A stretch of DNA of 8,452 nucleotides from the NCBI GenBank assembly GCA_040758525.1, contig JBFLVQ010000423.1, positions 1 to 8,452 of the forward strand. The letters run 5' to 3'. The notes beneath the pieces are model-generated. The model had not been told where the DNA came from. It saw nothing but the letters and a program-made list of their open reading frames with translations, and ran no database searches. The DNA comes from JBFLVQ01 sp040758525. Its GTDB lineage: Bacteria; Acidobacteriota; Blastocatellia; Chloracidobacteriales; JADJPF01. The position numbers and the translations under genes were made by a program. This document shows, in pieces, positions 1 through 8,000 of this stretch; the first letter of the stretch is position 1, and each line of letters starts with the position of its first letter.

Positions 1-380
1 ATGGCAATGGCACAGGTTCACTGAGAATCGCACCAGCACTATCTGACACACAAGGTGGCAGAGTGACAGTGCGAGTAACCGACCCACTAGGTCTGAGTGC
101 AGAGACCTCCTTCAATGTGACAGTACAGAAGACTGTTAGAATTACTGATGTGACCTTCTCCAAACCAAACCTCTTCATCTCAGGAATAGGCTTTGGTACA
201 TCAGGAGTGGTAGTAAGAATCAATGATGTGGATGTCAGCTCACGTATCGTTGGCAGCCCATCTGATAATGCTATCACCTTGAAGGGTAGCAAGAAGAAGC
301 TCAACATCAAGAGTGGACCAAACACCTTTGTGGTTATATCTGGTGGCGTAAGTTCAGCCCCATTTATCCGCAATTTCTAG
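1..380 (+). CDS. C-terminal part of a secreted Ig-like/TIG-like domain protein (5' end outside the window)
   Basis: The frame is open from the window edge (first full codon at position 3) to a TAG at 378-380, giving 125 visible residues. A GTG at 63 could start a shorter ORF, but the frame and the domain continue upstream of it, so this is a truncated gene. Residues 1-43 look like the end of an Ig-like/PKD-like repeat, with VTVRVTDPLGLSAETSFNVTV as the typical last two strands. Residues about 45-125 look like a TIG/IPT-like beta sandwich: ITDVTFSKPNLFISGIGFG, then a VRINDVDV strand, then a hydrophobic final strand ending SAPFIRNF. There is no transmembrane helix or sorting signal at the C terminus, so the protein is probably exported and soluble, or surface-associated through its missing N-terminal part. 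Such tails often close large extracellular beta-propeller or adhesin-like proteins; which type this is cannot be told. Domain assignment is by eye. Confidence 0.8.
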   Translation, partial: GNGTGSLRIAPALSDTQGGRVTVRVTDPLGLSAETSFNVTVQKTVRITDVTFSKPNLFISGIGFGTSGVVVRINDVDVSSRIVGSPSDNAITLKGSKKKLNIKSGPNTFVVISGGVSSAPFIRNF

Positions 381-423
381 TTAGTGGTAAAGACTAGTAA
401 TTGTGGCCTTCAGGTGTAGTAGC

Positions 424-454
424 AGAAGAGCGAGTCCTTGTGGCTCGCTCTTCT
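424..454 (+). terminator. Strong hairpin terminator after the Ig/TIG-like gene
   Basis: AGAAGAGCGAG (424-434) and CTCGCTCTTCT (444-454) are perfect 11-bp inverted arms. A T-G wobble and a C-G pair can extend the stem inward, leaving a CTTGT loop. It starts 43 bases past the stop codon. The tract after the stem (ATTTAC) is only weakly T-rich, so factor-independent termination is likely rather than certain. Confidence 0.7.
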
Positions 455-485
455 ATTTACTAGCTAATGCTAGAGCTAGCTTGTT

Positions 486-502
486 GTGAAACGCGGTTTC
501 AC
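486..502. promoter_or_regulatory. 17-bp dyad GTGAAACgcgGTTTCAC, possible operator or second stem-loop
   Basis: Perfect 7-bp arms are separated by GCG. The dyad lies about 22 bases upstream of the candidate -35 of the lipoprotein operon, where a transcription factor could bind. It could equally be a small RNA hairpin in read-through transcripts from the upstream gene; no T-run follows. One 7-bp dyad of this kind can occur by chance in a window of this size. Confidence 0.3.
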
Positions 503-524
503 TTAAGTTGAGGATTTATTGATA

Positions 525-553
525 TTGATTTCGTATTCAACCCCTGCAATAAT
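525..553 (+). promoter_or_regulatory. Candidate sigma-70 promoter for the lipoprotein operon
   Basis: TTGATT at 525-530 (4 of 6 to the -35 consensus) is followed by exactly 17 bases and AATAAT at 548-553 (5 of 6 to the -10 consensus). Transcription would begin near 560, giving a leader of about 115 bases before the preferred ATG at 676. It is the best-spaced pair I found in the 381-675 gap, but the region is AT-rich, so chance matches are possible. Confidence 0.45.
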
Positions 554-675
554 CCTGATTTACATATAACAAATTAACAAAATGACTACTTCTATTGTTG
601 GGTTACTAGGATTGTTAAGAAATAATTTTATTAACTATGAAAAATAGAGTAAGTGGATGGTTTTGGAGGAAAGCA

Positions 676-1698
676 ATGTTTGCAAGAATCGTTTGCTTAA
701 TAATTGTGATATCACTAGGAGCACTAATGACAGCCTGTGGTGGTAATAATGCTAGCAACTCTGTAGATAATTCCAACACATCGGCATCAAACCAGCCAGC
801 CAATCCAGCAACTGGCAATAATGCTGAGGCTAGTCCAGACACAGCATCACCAGAAACAGTAGCAGGGCTTCCTAAAGCTCCTTTTGTGCGTAATGCGCCT
901 GCTGGCGATAATGTAACGTTGCCAAGCGATATCCCGGTCTATCCTGGCGCCCAATCAACAGGGAAACGTATCACCAACAAGATAGTCGCATTTGATTACA
1001 AATCCGATGCTACAACGACCGCGATTAATGAGTTTTATATTAAGGAACTAGAGAAGAATGAATGGAAGGCACAGCCTGAACAGACTAATAGTCAGAATGG
1101 TCTACTTTTCGTTAAACCAGAGCGTTATGTGCGTGTAGTAGTTGTTGACCTTAAAGAGAAAGGCCGTGATATACACCTTTCCGTGGCTGATGCCAAGCGG
1201 GCTGATGAGAAACAGGCGGACTGGATGGGGGTAGTAGAAGGGAAACCTGGCGACCCTAAATTCGTTGGCAGTGTTGGTCAGTTCATGAGATTCTCTGGAA
1301 CCATACTGGATGAGGCGCCTGTCTATCCAAACTCTGAAGCCAAACGAGCGAAAAAGCTAGCAAACAGTCGTGAATGGTCCTCATCAGATTCGGTTAAACA
1401 GATTGCTGAATGGTATGATCAGCAGTGGAAATCGAGAGGCTGGCAGCGTTATAACGATACTAGTGAACTGGGCGATAGTATGATCACTTACCATCGCCAG
1501 AATCAAGAAGGGATTAAGCAGTATGTGGCTGTGCGTGTCAACGATCTCAAGAGCACACGTAATATTACTGTGATCCTCTTTCCTGATAATGCGATTGTGC
1601 CTATAGTAAAGCCAATTTCTGTGGTAGAGGCGGAGAATAAGAGATTAGCTGCAGAAAGAGAGAAGAAGTTAGCAGCCGAAAAAGCAAATTCAAAATAG
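676..1698 (+). CDS. Lipoprotein with two copies of a YP...W domain
   Basis: This is a 340-aa protein when read from the ATG at 676. That start is preferred because GGAGGA sits at 665-670, five bases upstream, and because it gives a compact lipoprotein signal peptide (MFARIVCLIIVISLGALMTAC, lipobox LMTA|C, Cys21) that lines up with the next gene's. An in-frame ATG at 637 would add 13 residues but has no Shine-Dalgarno sequence. After Cys21 comes a low-complexity Asn/Ser/Ala/Pro linker (about 22-62), typical of a tether from the membrane. Two related modules follow. The first is at about 86-170, with PVYPGA, then NEFYIKELEKNEWK, then YVRVVVVDL. The second is at about 214-303, with PVYPNS, then AEWYDQQWKSRGWQ, then YVAVRVNDL. 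The C-terminal 26 residues are a charged Lys/Glu/Ala helix, possibly a short coiled coil. No catalytic motif is visible, so a ligand- or partner-binding envelope role is only a guess. It is followed 17 bases later by a smaller paralogue. Confidence 0.9.
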   Translation: MFARIVCLIIVISLGALMTACGGNNASNSVDNSNTSASNQPANPATGNNAEASPDTASPETVAGLPKAPFVRNAPAGDNVTLPSDIPVYPGAQSTGKRITNKIVAFDYKSDATTTAINEFYIKELEKNEWKAQPEQTNSQNGLLFVKPERYVRVVVVDLKEKGRDIHLSVADAKRADEKQADWMGVVEGKPGDPKFVGSVGQFMRFSGTILDEAPVYPNSEAKRAKKLANSREWSSSDSVKQIAEWYDQQWKSRGWQRYNDTSELGDSMITYHRQNQEGIKQYVAVRVNDLKSTRNITVILFPDNAIVPIVKPISVVEAENKRLAAEREKKLAAEKANSK

Positions 1699-1701
1699 CC
1701 T

Positions 1702-1707
1702 AAGGAG
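1702..1707 (+). promoter_or_regulatory. Shine-Dalgarno AAGGAG that fixes a TTG start
   Basis: AAGGAG lies 8 bases upstream of the TTG at 1716. No ATG or GTG is available between the upstream stop and the signal peptide. This supports TTG as the true start of the second lipoprotein gene. Confidence 0.75.
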
Positions 1708-1715
1708 TAGTTAGT

Positions 1716-2267
1716 TTGAAGAATAGAGTTGTAATATTAATTATTGTAGTGGCGCTCTTTACCCTAGGGATCAGTGCTTGTAGGAAAGAGCAGCCACCTA
1801 CTAATGCAAATGTAAATGCAAATTCTACCCCTACCGGACCAGATTCGGCGCAACAGCGTGCGTTAGATTCGCTAGATAAAACAAAGCCAGTATTGCCGGA
1901 TTTGGCGTCGGCTAAGGGGCAGGCACTCGATCGTAGTTTTCCTGATGATGTGCCACTCTATCCTGATTCTGAACTAACCTTACAACGTAATGTTAGTGGT
2001 AACCTCGCGTTAAACTTTCTTGCTCCTGGTAAACAGGAGGATGTGAAGAAATTCTATGAAGAGAAATTGCGCGCCAACGATTGGAAGGTTGAAGTAAAAG
2101 AGGTTGAATCAGATAGTACATCAAACAGTAATCCCAAAGAGACACAGGAAAAACTGAAGAGTTATAAGATAGATGCTCGCAAGGATAATCGCATAACCAC
2201 AATAGTGCTCAATGTAAATGGGCTAAATTATACTAATGTGTTAATGCGAGTAGCAAAGGCAAGATAG
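1716..2267 (+). CDS. Small lipoprotein with one copy of the same YP...W domain
   Basis: This is a 183-aa protein starting at TTG behind a good AAGGAG. Residues 1-21 form a lipoprotein signal peptide with lipobox ISA|C (Cys22), and its N-terminal MKNRVV/LIIVV pattern matches the upstream gene's signal. The linker (about 23-60) is rich in Asn, Thr, Pro and Ala (TNANVNANSTPTG). One module occupies about 77-181: DVPLYPDSE, then VKKFYEEKLRANDWK with the hallmark Trp at 123, then an insert rich in Ser/Asn/Lys, then beta strands ending VLMRVAK. This is the third copy of the domain in the upstream lipoprotein, so the pair probably arose by duplication. The 17-base gap and shared strand point to one operon. 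Function is unknown; nothing suggests an enzyme. A bidirectional hairpin terminator follows 26 bases after the stop. Confidence 0.88.
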   Translation: MKNRVVILIIVVALFTLGISACRKEQPPTNANVNANSTPTGPDSAQQRALDSLDKTKPVLPDLASAKGQALDRSFPDDVPLYPDSELTLQRNVSGNLALNFLAPGKQEDVKKFYEEKLRANDWKVEVKEVESDSTSNSNPKETQEKLKSYKIDARKDNRITTIVLNVNGLNYTNVLMRVAKAR

Positions 2268-2285
2268 TTCACAATTAGTGATAAC

Positions 2286-2335
2286 AAAAAGTAGGCGCAG
2301 AGAGGAAGATACTTCTTTGTGCCTTCTGTTTTTCT
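2286..2335. terminator. Bidirectional terminator between the lipoprotein operon and tRNA-Val
   Basis: The hairpin spans 2294-2323. GGCGCA pairs with TGTGCC (one G-T wobble), the top of the stem is GAAG-ATA-CTTC, and extra bases bulge on the 5' side. On the plus strand it is followed by TTCTGTTTTTCT (2324-2335). On the minus strand it is followed by TACTTTTTG (2293 down to 2285). It can therefore stop lipoprotein transcripts from the left and tRNA transcripts from the right. The tRNA 3' trailer before the stem would be about 23 bases. Confidence 0.65.
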
Positions 2336-2346
2336 CTGATTAAGGA

Positions 2347-2418
2347 TGGGTGCGGCTGGATTCGAACCAGCGACTTCTACCGTGTGAGGATAGCACTCTA
2401 CCGCTGAGTTACGCACCC
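2347..2418 (-). tRNA. tRNA-Val (anticodon CAC)
   Basis: On the minus strand this 72-base sequence folds as a complete cloverleaf. The acceptor stem is GGGTGCG/CGCACCC (7 bp). The D arm is ACTC-AGCGGTA-GAGT. The anticodon stem is CTATC/GGTAG with loop CTCACAC. The variable loop is AAGTC, and the T arm is GCTGG-TTCGAAT-CCAGC; the discriminator base is A. The anticodon CAC reads GUG valine codons, and A35 agrees with valine identity. CCA is not encoded (the next bases are TCC), so it must be added after transcription. The gene stands alone, converging on the lipoprotein operon and diverging from the moxR-like operon. Confidence 0.95.
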
Positions 2419-2453
2419 GTGTGGATCGGACTTAACTAATCAAAGAAGGCAAA

Positions 2454-2483
2454 ATAGTAGCAGAAGTTTTTTCTGCGCGTCAA
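2454..2483 (-). promoter_or_regulatory. Promoter of the tRNA-Val gene
   Basis: Read on the minus strand, TTGACG (2483-2478, 5 of 6) is followed by 18 bases and TACTAT (2459-2454, 4 of 6). The predicted start, near 2446, lies about 28 bases upstream of the mature tRNA. The spacer contains an inverted repeat, GCAGAA-GTTTT-TTCTGC (2460-2476), between the two hexamers; whether anything binds it is unknown. Confidence 0.6.
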
Positions 2484-2550
2484 CCTATTGAGCCAGCCGC
2501 ATCCTATTCGCACCACTAGCTGTGGTCTCTTCTTGCAGTCAAACTTTTCT

Positions 2551-2574
2551 TCCGCTGCTACGTTAAATTATGAT
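2551..2574 (+). promoter_or_regulatory. Weak candidate -10 region for the moxR-like operon
   Basis: TATGAT at 2569-2574 is a fair -10 hexamer (5 of 6 to TATAAT) about 86 bases upstream of the moxR-like start. No convincing -35 lies 16-18 bases upstream; the sequence there is TTTCTT-like. The rest of the 2484-2659 gap holds no gene, RNA or repeat that I can support. Confidence 0.25.
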
Positions 2575-2659
2575 AAATTGCATGTTTATTTGGCGCGATG
2601 AGGTTTAGCAAATCTGACCATGTGTTCAGGGTGAAAGCAAATAGCGGACATAAGAAGAG

Positions 2660-3610
2660 ATGGATCTTTTAACGACTATTGATAAAATCAGTCAATTGCA
2701 ACAAGCGATCGAGGGGGTTATTCGGGGTAAGTCCGAGGCAGTCCGTCTATCGCTAATTACCCTATTAGCTGGTGGGCATCTACTTATTGAAGATGTGCCA
2801 GGTGTAGGCAAAACTACATTAGCTCAGGCACTGGCTCGCTCCTTCAATTGTAGTTTCCATCGTATACAGTTTACTAGCGATCTATTGCCTTCCGATATTA
2901 TAGGGCTTTCAATTTATAATCAGCGCGATGACATTTTTGAATTTCGTGCCGGCCCGATCTTTGCCAATGTCATCCTTGCTGATGAGATCAATCGTACTAC
3001 GCCTAAGACACAAAGTAGTCTATTAGAAGCAATGGCGGAATGTCATGTTACCGTTGAAAATCGCACTTACATGCTGCCACGCCCCTTTATAGTTTTGGCT
3101 ACACAGAATCCTGTTGAGCATCATGGCACCTATCCATTACCAGAGTCCCAATTGGATCGATTTATGATGCGTATTCGTATGGGATATCCTGCTATTGTAG
3201 ATGAAAAGCAGATCCTACTTAGCCAAATGCGACATGAGCCGCTAGAAGATCTAAAGCCACTTATGCAGGCTGAGGATGTAATAGAGCTACAAAAATTGGT
3301 GCGTCAAGTACGTGTTGACGATCTGATTGTTGATTATCTGCTGCAGATCGTAAATGCCACTCGTAAGTCAGAACTGCTAGAACTGGGTGTTAGTCCACGA
3401 GCAAGTTTGGCGCTCTTGCATGCGTCGCAGGCGCATGCATTACTAGAAGAACGCGACTACTGTATCCCAGATGATGTGAAACGGTTGGTTGTACCGATAT
3501 TTGCACACCGTATCGTGGTCAATTCGCGCTATGGCTCGGCATTGAAGCGCTCTGAAGAGACAGAGGCAGTGCTGGAGGATATTGTTAAATCAGTGGAAGT
3601 ACCACTCTAA
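2660..3610 (+). CDS. MoxR-family AAA+ ATPase
   Basis: This 316-aa protein has the usual MoxR length and motif order. Walker A is EDVPGVGKTT (Lys51). Walker B is VILADEINR (Asp108, Glu109). Sensor 1 is LATQNP (Asn150), the arginine-finger segment is LPESQLDRF (Arg167), and sensor 2 is GVSPRA (Arg247). The arrangement matches an AAA_3 core (about 38-168) followed by an AAA lid (about 225-300). It has no signal peptide and acts in the cytoplasm. MoxR ATPases are thought to remodel or activate partner proteins, often VWA-like ones, using ATP. The partner here is probably the DUF58 protein encoded 57 bases downstream. All key residues are intact, so it should be an active ATPase. The ATG at 2660 has only a weak purine-rich stretch (AAGAAG) very close to it, but MDLLTTIDKI fits the family's N terminus and no better start is seen. 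Confidence 0.95.
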   Translation: MDLLTTIDKISQLQQAIEGVIRGKSEAVRLSLITLLAGGHLLIEDVPGVGKTTLAQALARSFNCSFHRIQFTSDLLPSDIIGLSIYNQRDDIFEFRAGPIFANVILADEINRTTPKTQSSLLEAMAECHVTVENRTYMLPRPFIVLATQNPVEHHGTYPLPESQLDRFMMRIRMGYPAIVDEKQILLSQMRHEPLEDLKPLMQAEDVIELQKLVRQVRVDDLIVDYLLQIVNATRKSELLELGVSPRASLALLHASQAHALLEERDYCIPDDVKRLVVPIFAHRIVVNSRYGSALKRSEETEAVLEDIVKSVEVPL

Positions 3611-3625
3611 GGCTGTGAATATTTC

Positions 3626-3652
3626 TAGCTAGCTGCAATATGGTAGCTATTC
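3626..3652 (+). other. Small stem-loop in the moxR-DUF58 gap
   Basis: TAGCTGC (3630-3636) pairs with GTAGCTA (3643-3649) as a 7-bp stem with one G-T wobble and loop AATATG. An alternative uses the two TAGCTA copies at 3626 and 3644. TTCTTC follows, which is not a strong T-run. It could tune message processing or partial termination between the two genes, or it could be chance. Confidence 0.25.
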
Positions 3653-3667
3653 TTCGGTAAAGTAAGC

Positions 3668-5047
3668 ATGGCAGCTGATGAGAAGCAAAAAGGGAGACAG
3701 ACCAGGCGGGCTGTACGGGAATTTATTATTACTACTTTCTTACTAGGCTCAGCTACACTGCTTGCCATCTTATCGCATTTCTTCCAACAGACAAGTGAAT
3801 ACCGACTTGCTGATATCTCTGCTTCGCTCTCCTTAATACTCGCTTTGGTAGGTGGACTTTATATAGTACCTAAGCTGGCTAGACGTATTAATCTGCAACT
3901 GTTCTCTTGGCGCTTTCCCTATTCTGCTACACCAGAGACAGCCTTTTTTCTCTTGCTTGCTATTATTGTAGGATTCTCTGCAGTTAATACTGGCAACAAT
4001 TTACTCTATCTGATCTTTTCTGTCTTGTTAGCAGTGCTGATTGCATCTGGGATTATTTCAGAAGCGAGCTTGAGAAATATTGATGTAAGCCTACGCTTTC
4101 CAGAACATATCTTTGCTACACAGGATGTATTGTTAGATCTCTCGCTAATCAATCGCAAACACTTTGTTCCATCTTTCTCACTAACGGTGGGAGTAATTAC
4201 AGAAGATAGTGAAGAGGATGATAAAAAGAGCTTTTCCCAACGTGTGCGACAATTATTACTAGGTCCACAAAGTGAGAAAGGGCTTGGTAAGCTGGCACAC
4301 TATGCAATACTGCCAGGTAACGTCCGACTCAGTCAACGTATCGCTTATACTTTCCCACAACGCGGCACCTATCATATTACTGGGTTTATGGTGAGTACCA
4401 AATTCCCCTTTGGCTTTCTCCGTAAAACCCATGAAAAAGAGGCCGCTGGCGAAGTAGTAGTCTATCCTTGTCCACAACCGATCAGCAATTTTGCTGTAAT
4501 AATGCCAGCATTAGCGGGCTGGTTGGAGAGCCCAATACGTGGTAGTGGCTCCGATCTATATCTGATCCGTCAATATGTGCCTAACGATAACATGCGTCAT
4601 ATTGATTGGAAAGCAACAGCCAAGGCGCGTCAGTTGATGGTTAAAGAGTATACTTGTGAAGATGAGCGTCGTATTACGATTATTTTAGATGATTACTATG
4701 ATGAGACATTACCGAACTTTCTTGAGAAATACGAACGCGCTGTATTATTGGCAGCCTCATTGATAGAACATTTTCATCGTCAGGGTGCCGAGCTTCGTCT
4801 GCTTACCCCTGAGCAGCAGACCGAATTTGGTGTAGGCCAAGAGCATTGTTATGCTATGTTACGAATTCTGGCACTTATTCAGCCACATAAATATTTACCA
4901 TCCGATGAGCCCAAAGAAGGCTTCAAATCTATACAAGAGTTGCTTAATGGCGATGGAAAGGATTTCAAGATTGTTATTAGTGCCTCAGCATTATCGTTAG
5001 GTGCACAGGCCCGTAATGTTCGTATAATCAGTTTAAGCAAGTTATGA
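3668..5047 (+). CDS. DUF58-family membrane protein, partner of the MoxR ATPase
   Basis: This 459-aa protein is longer than many DUF58 proteins because of its membrane-rich N-terminal third. Likely transmembrane segments are at about 19-39, 48-68, 89-106 and 110-130. A soluble beta-rich part follows (about 135-290), with TKFPFGFLRK (244-253) as the family's conserved PFG strand. The DUF58 signature is at 296-328: DLYLIRQYVPNDNMRHIDW, then KATAKARQLMVKEY. In most relatives I know, the segment reads pGD where this has PND (305-307). A VWA-like strand, ITIILDDYYDE (336-346), comes after it. DUF58 proteins are found next to MoxR ATPases and DUF3488 transglutaminases and are thought to form an envelope complex with them; the biochemical role is not established. 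The start at ATG 3668 has no clear Shine-Dalgarno. The stop overlaps the next start as ATGA, implying translational coupling. Confidence 0.93.
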   Translation: MAADEKQKGRQTRRAVREFIITTFLLGSATLLAILSHFFQQTSEYRLADISASLSLILALVGGLYIVPKLARRINLQLFSWRFPYSATPETAFFLLLAIIVGFSAVNTGNNLLYLIFSVLLAVLIASGIISEASLRNIDVSLRFPEHIFATQDVLLDLSLINRKHFVPSFSLTVGVITEDSEEDDKKSFSQRVRQLLLGPQSEKGLGKLAHYAILPGNVRLSQRIAYTFPQRGTYHITGFMVSTKFPFGFLRKTHEKEAAGEVVVYPCPQPISNFAVIMPALAGWLESPIRGSGSDLYLIRQYVPNDNMRHIDWKATAKARQLMVKEYTCEDERRITIILDDYYDETLPNFLEKYERAVLLAASLIEHFHRQGAELRLLTPEQQTEFGVGQEHCYAMLRILALIQPHKYLPSDEPKEGFKSIQELLNGDGKDFKIVISASALSLGAQARNVRIISLSKL

Positions 5048-8000
5048 AAGGGTTGAGTTTGATTGAGCGTTATTTCAAAACCTGTTCTTACTTGCTGATG
5101 GCGATCGGTTTCACCACGCTCAGTCTTACTGGTCAAGTCGATCTCCCTTCAGTGCTACTTTACATAATTGCATTAGTACTTAGTTGGCGTAGCGATCGAC
5201 CAAATTCACGATTGCAGATCAGTGCACGCACTGCTAATTGGCTAGCAATCTCCTTTATCCCACTCACCTACTTTGACTGGCGTTATGTGAGTTCTTCCTA
5301 CACTGGTCCGCTTATTCATTACGCACTCTTTATATCAATCTTCAATCTATTTAAGGTCAAAGCAGATCGTGATTGGGTCTTTCTCTACTTGATTGCGATC
5401 TTTGAAGTGCTACTGGCAGCTACACTGACAATAGACTTTCTCTTTATTGTGATGCTCTCGATCTTTGTCCTTGTTACACTAGCAACACTAGAAGCCTTTG
5501 AGATCCGCCGTAGCCATCGCGAAGTCTATGAGCCTAGAGAAGAGCGACTGTTAAATCGATTGGGTCGAGTTCTACCTATACGTCGTATTATCTATCTAGT
5601 AGGCGTTACCTTTGTAATGGTAATCTTGATTGGTTTGATTGCTACACCAATCTTCCTGCTTATTCCACGCTTCAATTCAGGTTTTATGGCGCAGAGCTTT
5701 GGCGCCACAATGGTATCAATCACTGGCTTTTCTGATATCGTAGAATTGGGTCAGGTAGGTAATATCAAGAAGAATGAACAGGTTGTTATGCATGTGCGGC
5801 TTAAGCCTGTTAATCGAGAGATGAAGATATTGCCAAAATGGCGTGGGGTGGCGCTCAGCCAATATAATGGTAAATCTTGGCGTGAGCCACCTGGTGAGCC
5901 ACGCAAGGTTGTACGTGCAATCAACAACCAATATCAACTTGAACAACGATCTGTCGAAGAAGCACAGATTGTCGAGCAGATCTTTTATCTAGAACCACTC
6001 AATACACCAGTAGTCTTTATTGCTAACCGGCCACTCTCGATCAGCGATCAACTTACTACACTCTATCGTGCACAACTGTCTGGCACCCTTACAACTGCTG
6101 ATCATTCCTATAAACAGATCTCTTACACTGCCTATTCTGATCTTGCCCGTCCTAGCGATGTGCAGTTGCGCAATGATGAGAAGTCTTATGATGATGAGAC
6201 CAAGGATCGCTATCTACAGTTGCCTACACTTGATCCACGTATCGCCGAACTGGCTCGTAAGATCACTGCTAATTCAAACACCCGTTTTGATAAAGCCATA
6301 ACAATCGAACAGTACTTGAGAAGTAATTATGGTTATACGTTGGAGCAGCGACGTACCAATGAGCCTGATCCATTGGCCGACTTTCTCTTCAACATACGTG
6401 CTGGCCATTGTGAATATTTTGCTAGCGCTATGGTAATTATGCTACGTTCTGTGGGAGTTGCTGCACGTATTGTCAATGGGTTTCAGACTGGCGAATATAA
6501 TGAAGTAGGCAATGTCTATATGGTGCGCCAATCAGATGCGCATTCTTGGGTAGAGGTCTATTTCCCTGAGAATGATCGCTGGGTGGAATTTGATCCTACT
6601 CCAGCCGCCGGTTTCAGTCAGTATCAGAGCGGGTTGGTCACTACCTTAAAGAAATATGTTGGTGCATTACGTATACTCTGGCTCGATTATGTGGTGACTT
6701 ATGATTCCCAGCGACAAAGCTATCTAGCTGTCTCCATACAACGGGCACTATTTCGCTATAAACTTAAGATCGATCAGTACCAAGTCAGTCTGCGCCAATA
6801 CCTGCTTGCCCTATATGCACAGATGGCTACTGGCAAGACTTTTACTCAACATAGTGGCAACTGGATTGCTCTCTTTATGCTGATGTTGATGTTGATCGGG
6901 TTTTGGCGTGTACGCCACCTGATCAAACAATGGCGACTTGCTCCTACTAATGTCTTTTCCAGTTGGCTAGGCCGCCTACTGGTATTACCCTGGCTACGCT
7001 GGCGTGCACGTACCAATCCACAACAGTCTGCTGTCATCTTCTATAATGAGATGCTTGCGCTGCTTGCCCATTGGGGTATCTTTAAACTTCCTAATCAAAC
7101 ACCTCTTGAATTTGCCCAGGAGAAGAATTTAGCAGAGGTGCGTCTGATAACCGATTATTATAATTTAGTAAGATATCGAGGCAGTGAATTAGGGGAGGAG
7201 CAGCGGGAAGAAGTAGCAGAGGTATTGAGCAAGCTACGCAAGCGACGGCCAGGGATCAAGGAAGTAAAGTTGCCTTTACTAAACCGACGTCGATTAGCGC
7301 TGATCGCAATGCTAATAAGCTTGCCAGTGACTATATTAGTAGTTCTTTACTACTACAACGAGCATCGTCTAGGAAAGGAAGCAACGATTGCTTCAATACA
7401 TCTTAGCCGATTCAAGCCAGAAAACGTATCAGAGTTGCTTAACAACACTGTAGTAGCAGTGCGTAGTGAATCAGGTGATAGTGATACAGAGCTACTTACT
7501 GCATCTTCTCGCAAGTTTGCTGAGCAAAGCCAATATTTAGCGATCAACAACCAGACCCCTTGGGAAGAGAATTTCGAGCCTGCTACTGCACCATTGCGAG
7601 ACCATTTAGAGAGTCTGTTTGCGCGGCCAGAGATAGATTTATGGGAGCAGGCCGCTGCCCGACGTGAATTTCGGCTTTCCGGTTATCTAGATCTTTCTCA
7701 GCAGCAGAGACAAACTGCCGAGCAACTCAGTTATAGACTAGGTATGAGCGTCACTACAATACTATTATGGAAAGCCCATATACTCTTGCGTGATGGTAAA
7801 AATGATGATTGTGAGCGTGAGTTAGCACTGGTGATCTCGCTAGGCGATCACCTACGGCAGGATTATTCGTTTATTAATATGCTGTTAGGCTACACAGTTA
7901 TGGCACGTGGAGCAATTGCATTAGGAAAATACCATCAAATGTTTGAGAAACCGGAGCAAGCAAAAGACTGGTTCGAGTTCTCTAAAATCTGTTATCGTCG

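Noticed and set aside
417..428. 12-mer TAGTAGCAGAAG repeated at 2455-2466, both next to hairpins
   Set aside because: About two shared 12-mers are expected by chance in a window of this length, and the flanking sequences differ.
460..479. CTAGCT...AGCTAG inverted repeat following the first terminator
   Set aside because: Only 6-bp AT-rich arms built from repeated CTAG/AGCT words; no position or T-run supports a function.
2228..2416. 62-aa minus-strand ORF beginning MRNSAVECYPHTVEVAGSN
   Set aside because: It runs through the tRNA-Val gene; such peptides are a well-known artefact of translating tRNA sequences.
2570..2608. 12-codon ORF (MINCMFIWRDEV) upstream of the moxR-like gene, considered as a leader peptide
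   Set aside because: It has no ribosome binding site, no run of regulatory codons and no attenuator structure after it.
4879..5136. 85-aa minus-strand ORF across the DUF58/TgpA junction
   Set aside because: It is antisense to two conserved genes and its translation looks random, so it is a shadow ORF.
5097..5200. GCGATCG words here and elsewhere, considered as the cyanobacterial HIP1 repeat
   Set aside because: None is a full GCGATCGC and they are not frequent enough to support a cyanobacterial origin.
6020..6301. 93-aa plus-strand ORF inside the transglutaminase-like gene
   Set aside because: It is out of frame within a clearly conserved coding region, has no ribosome binding site and shows no recognisable domain.
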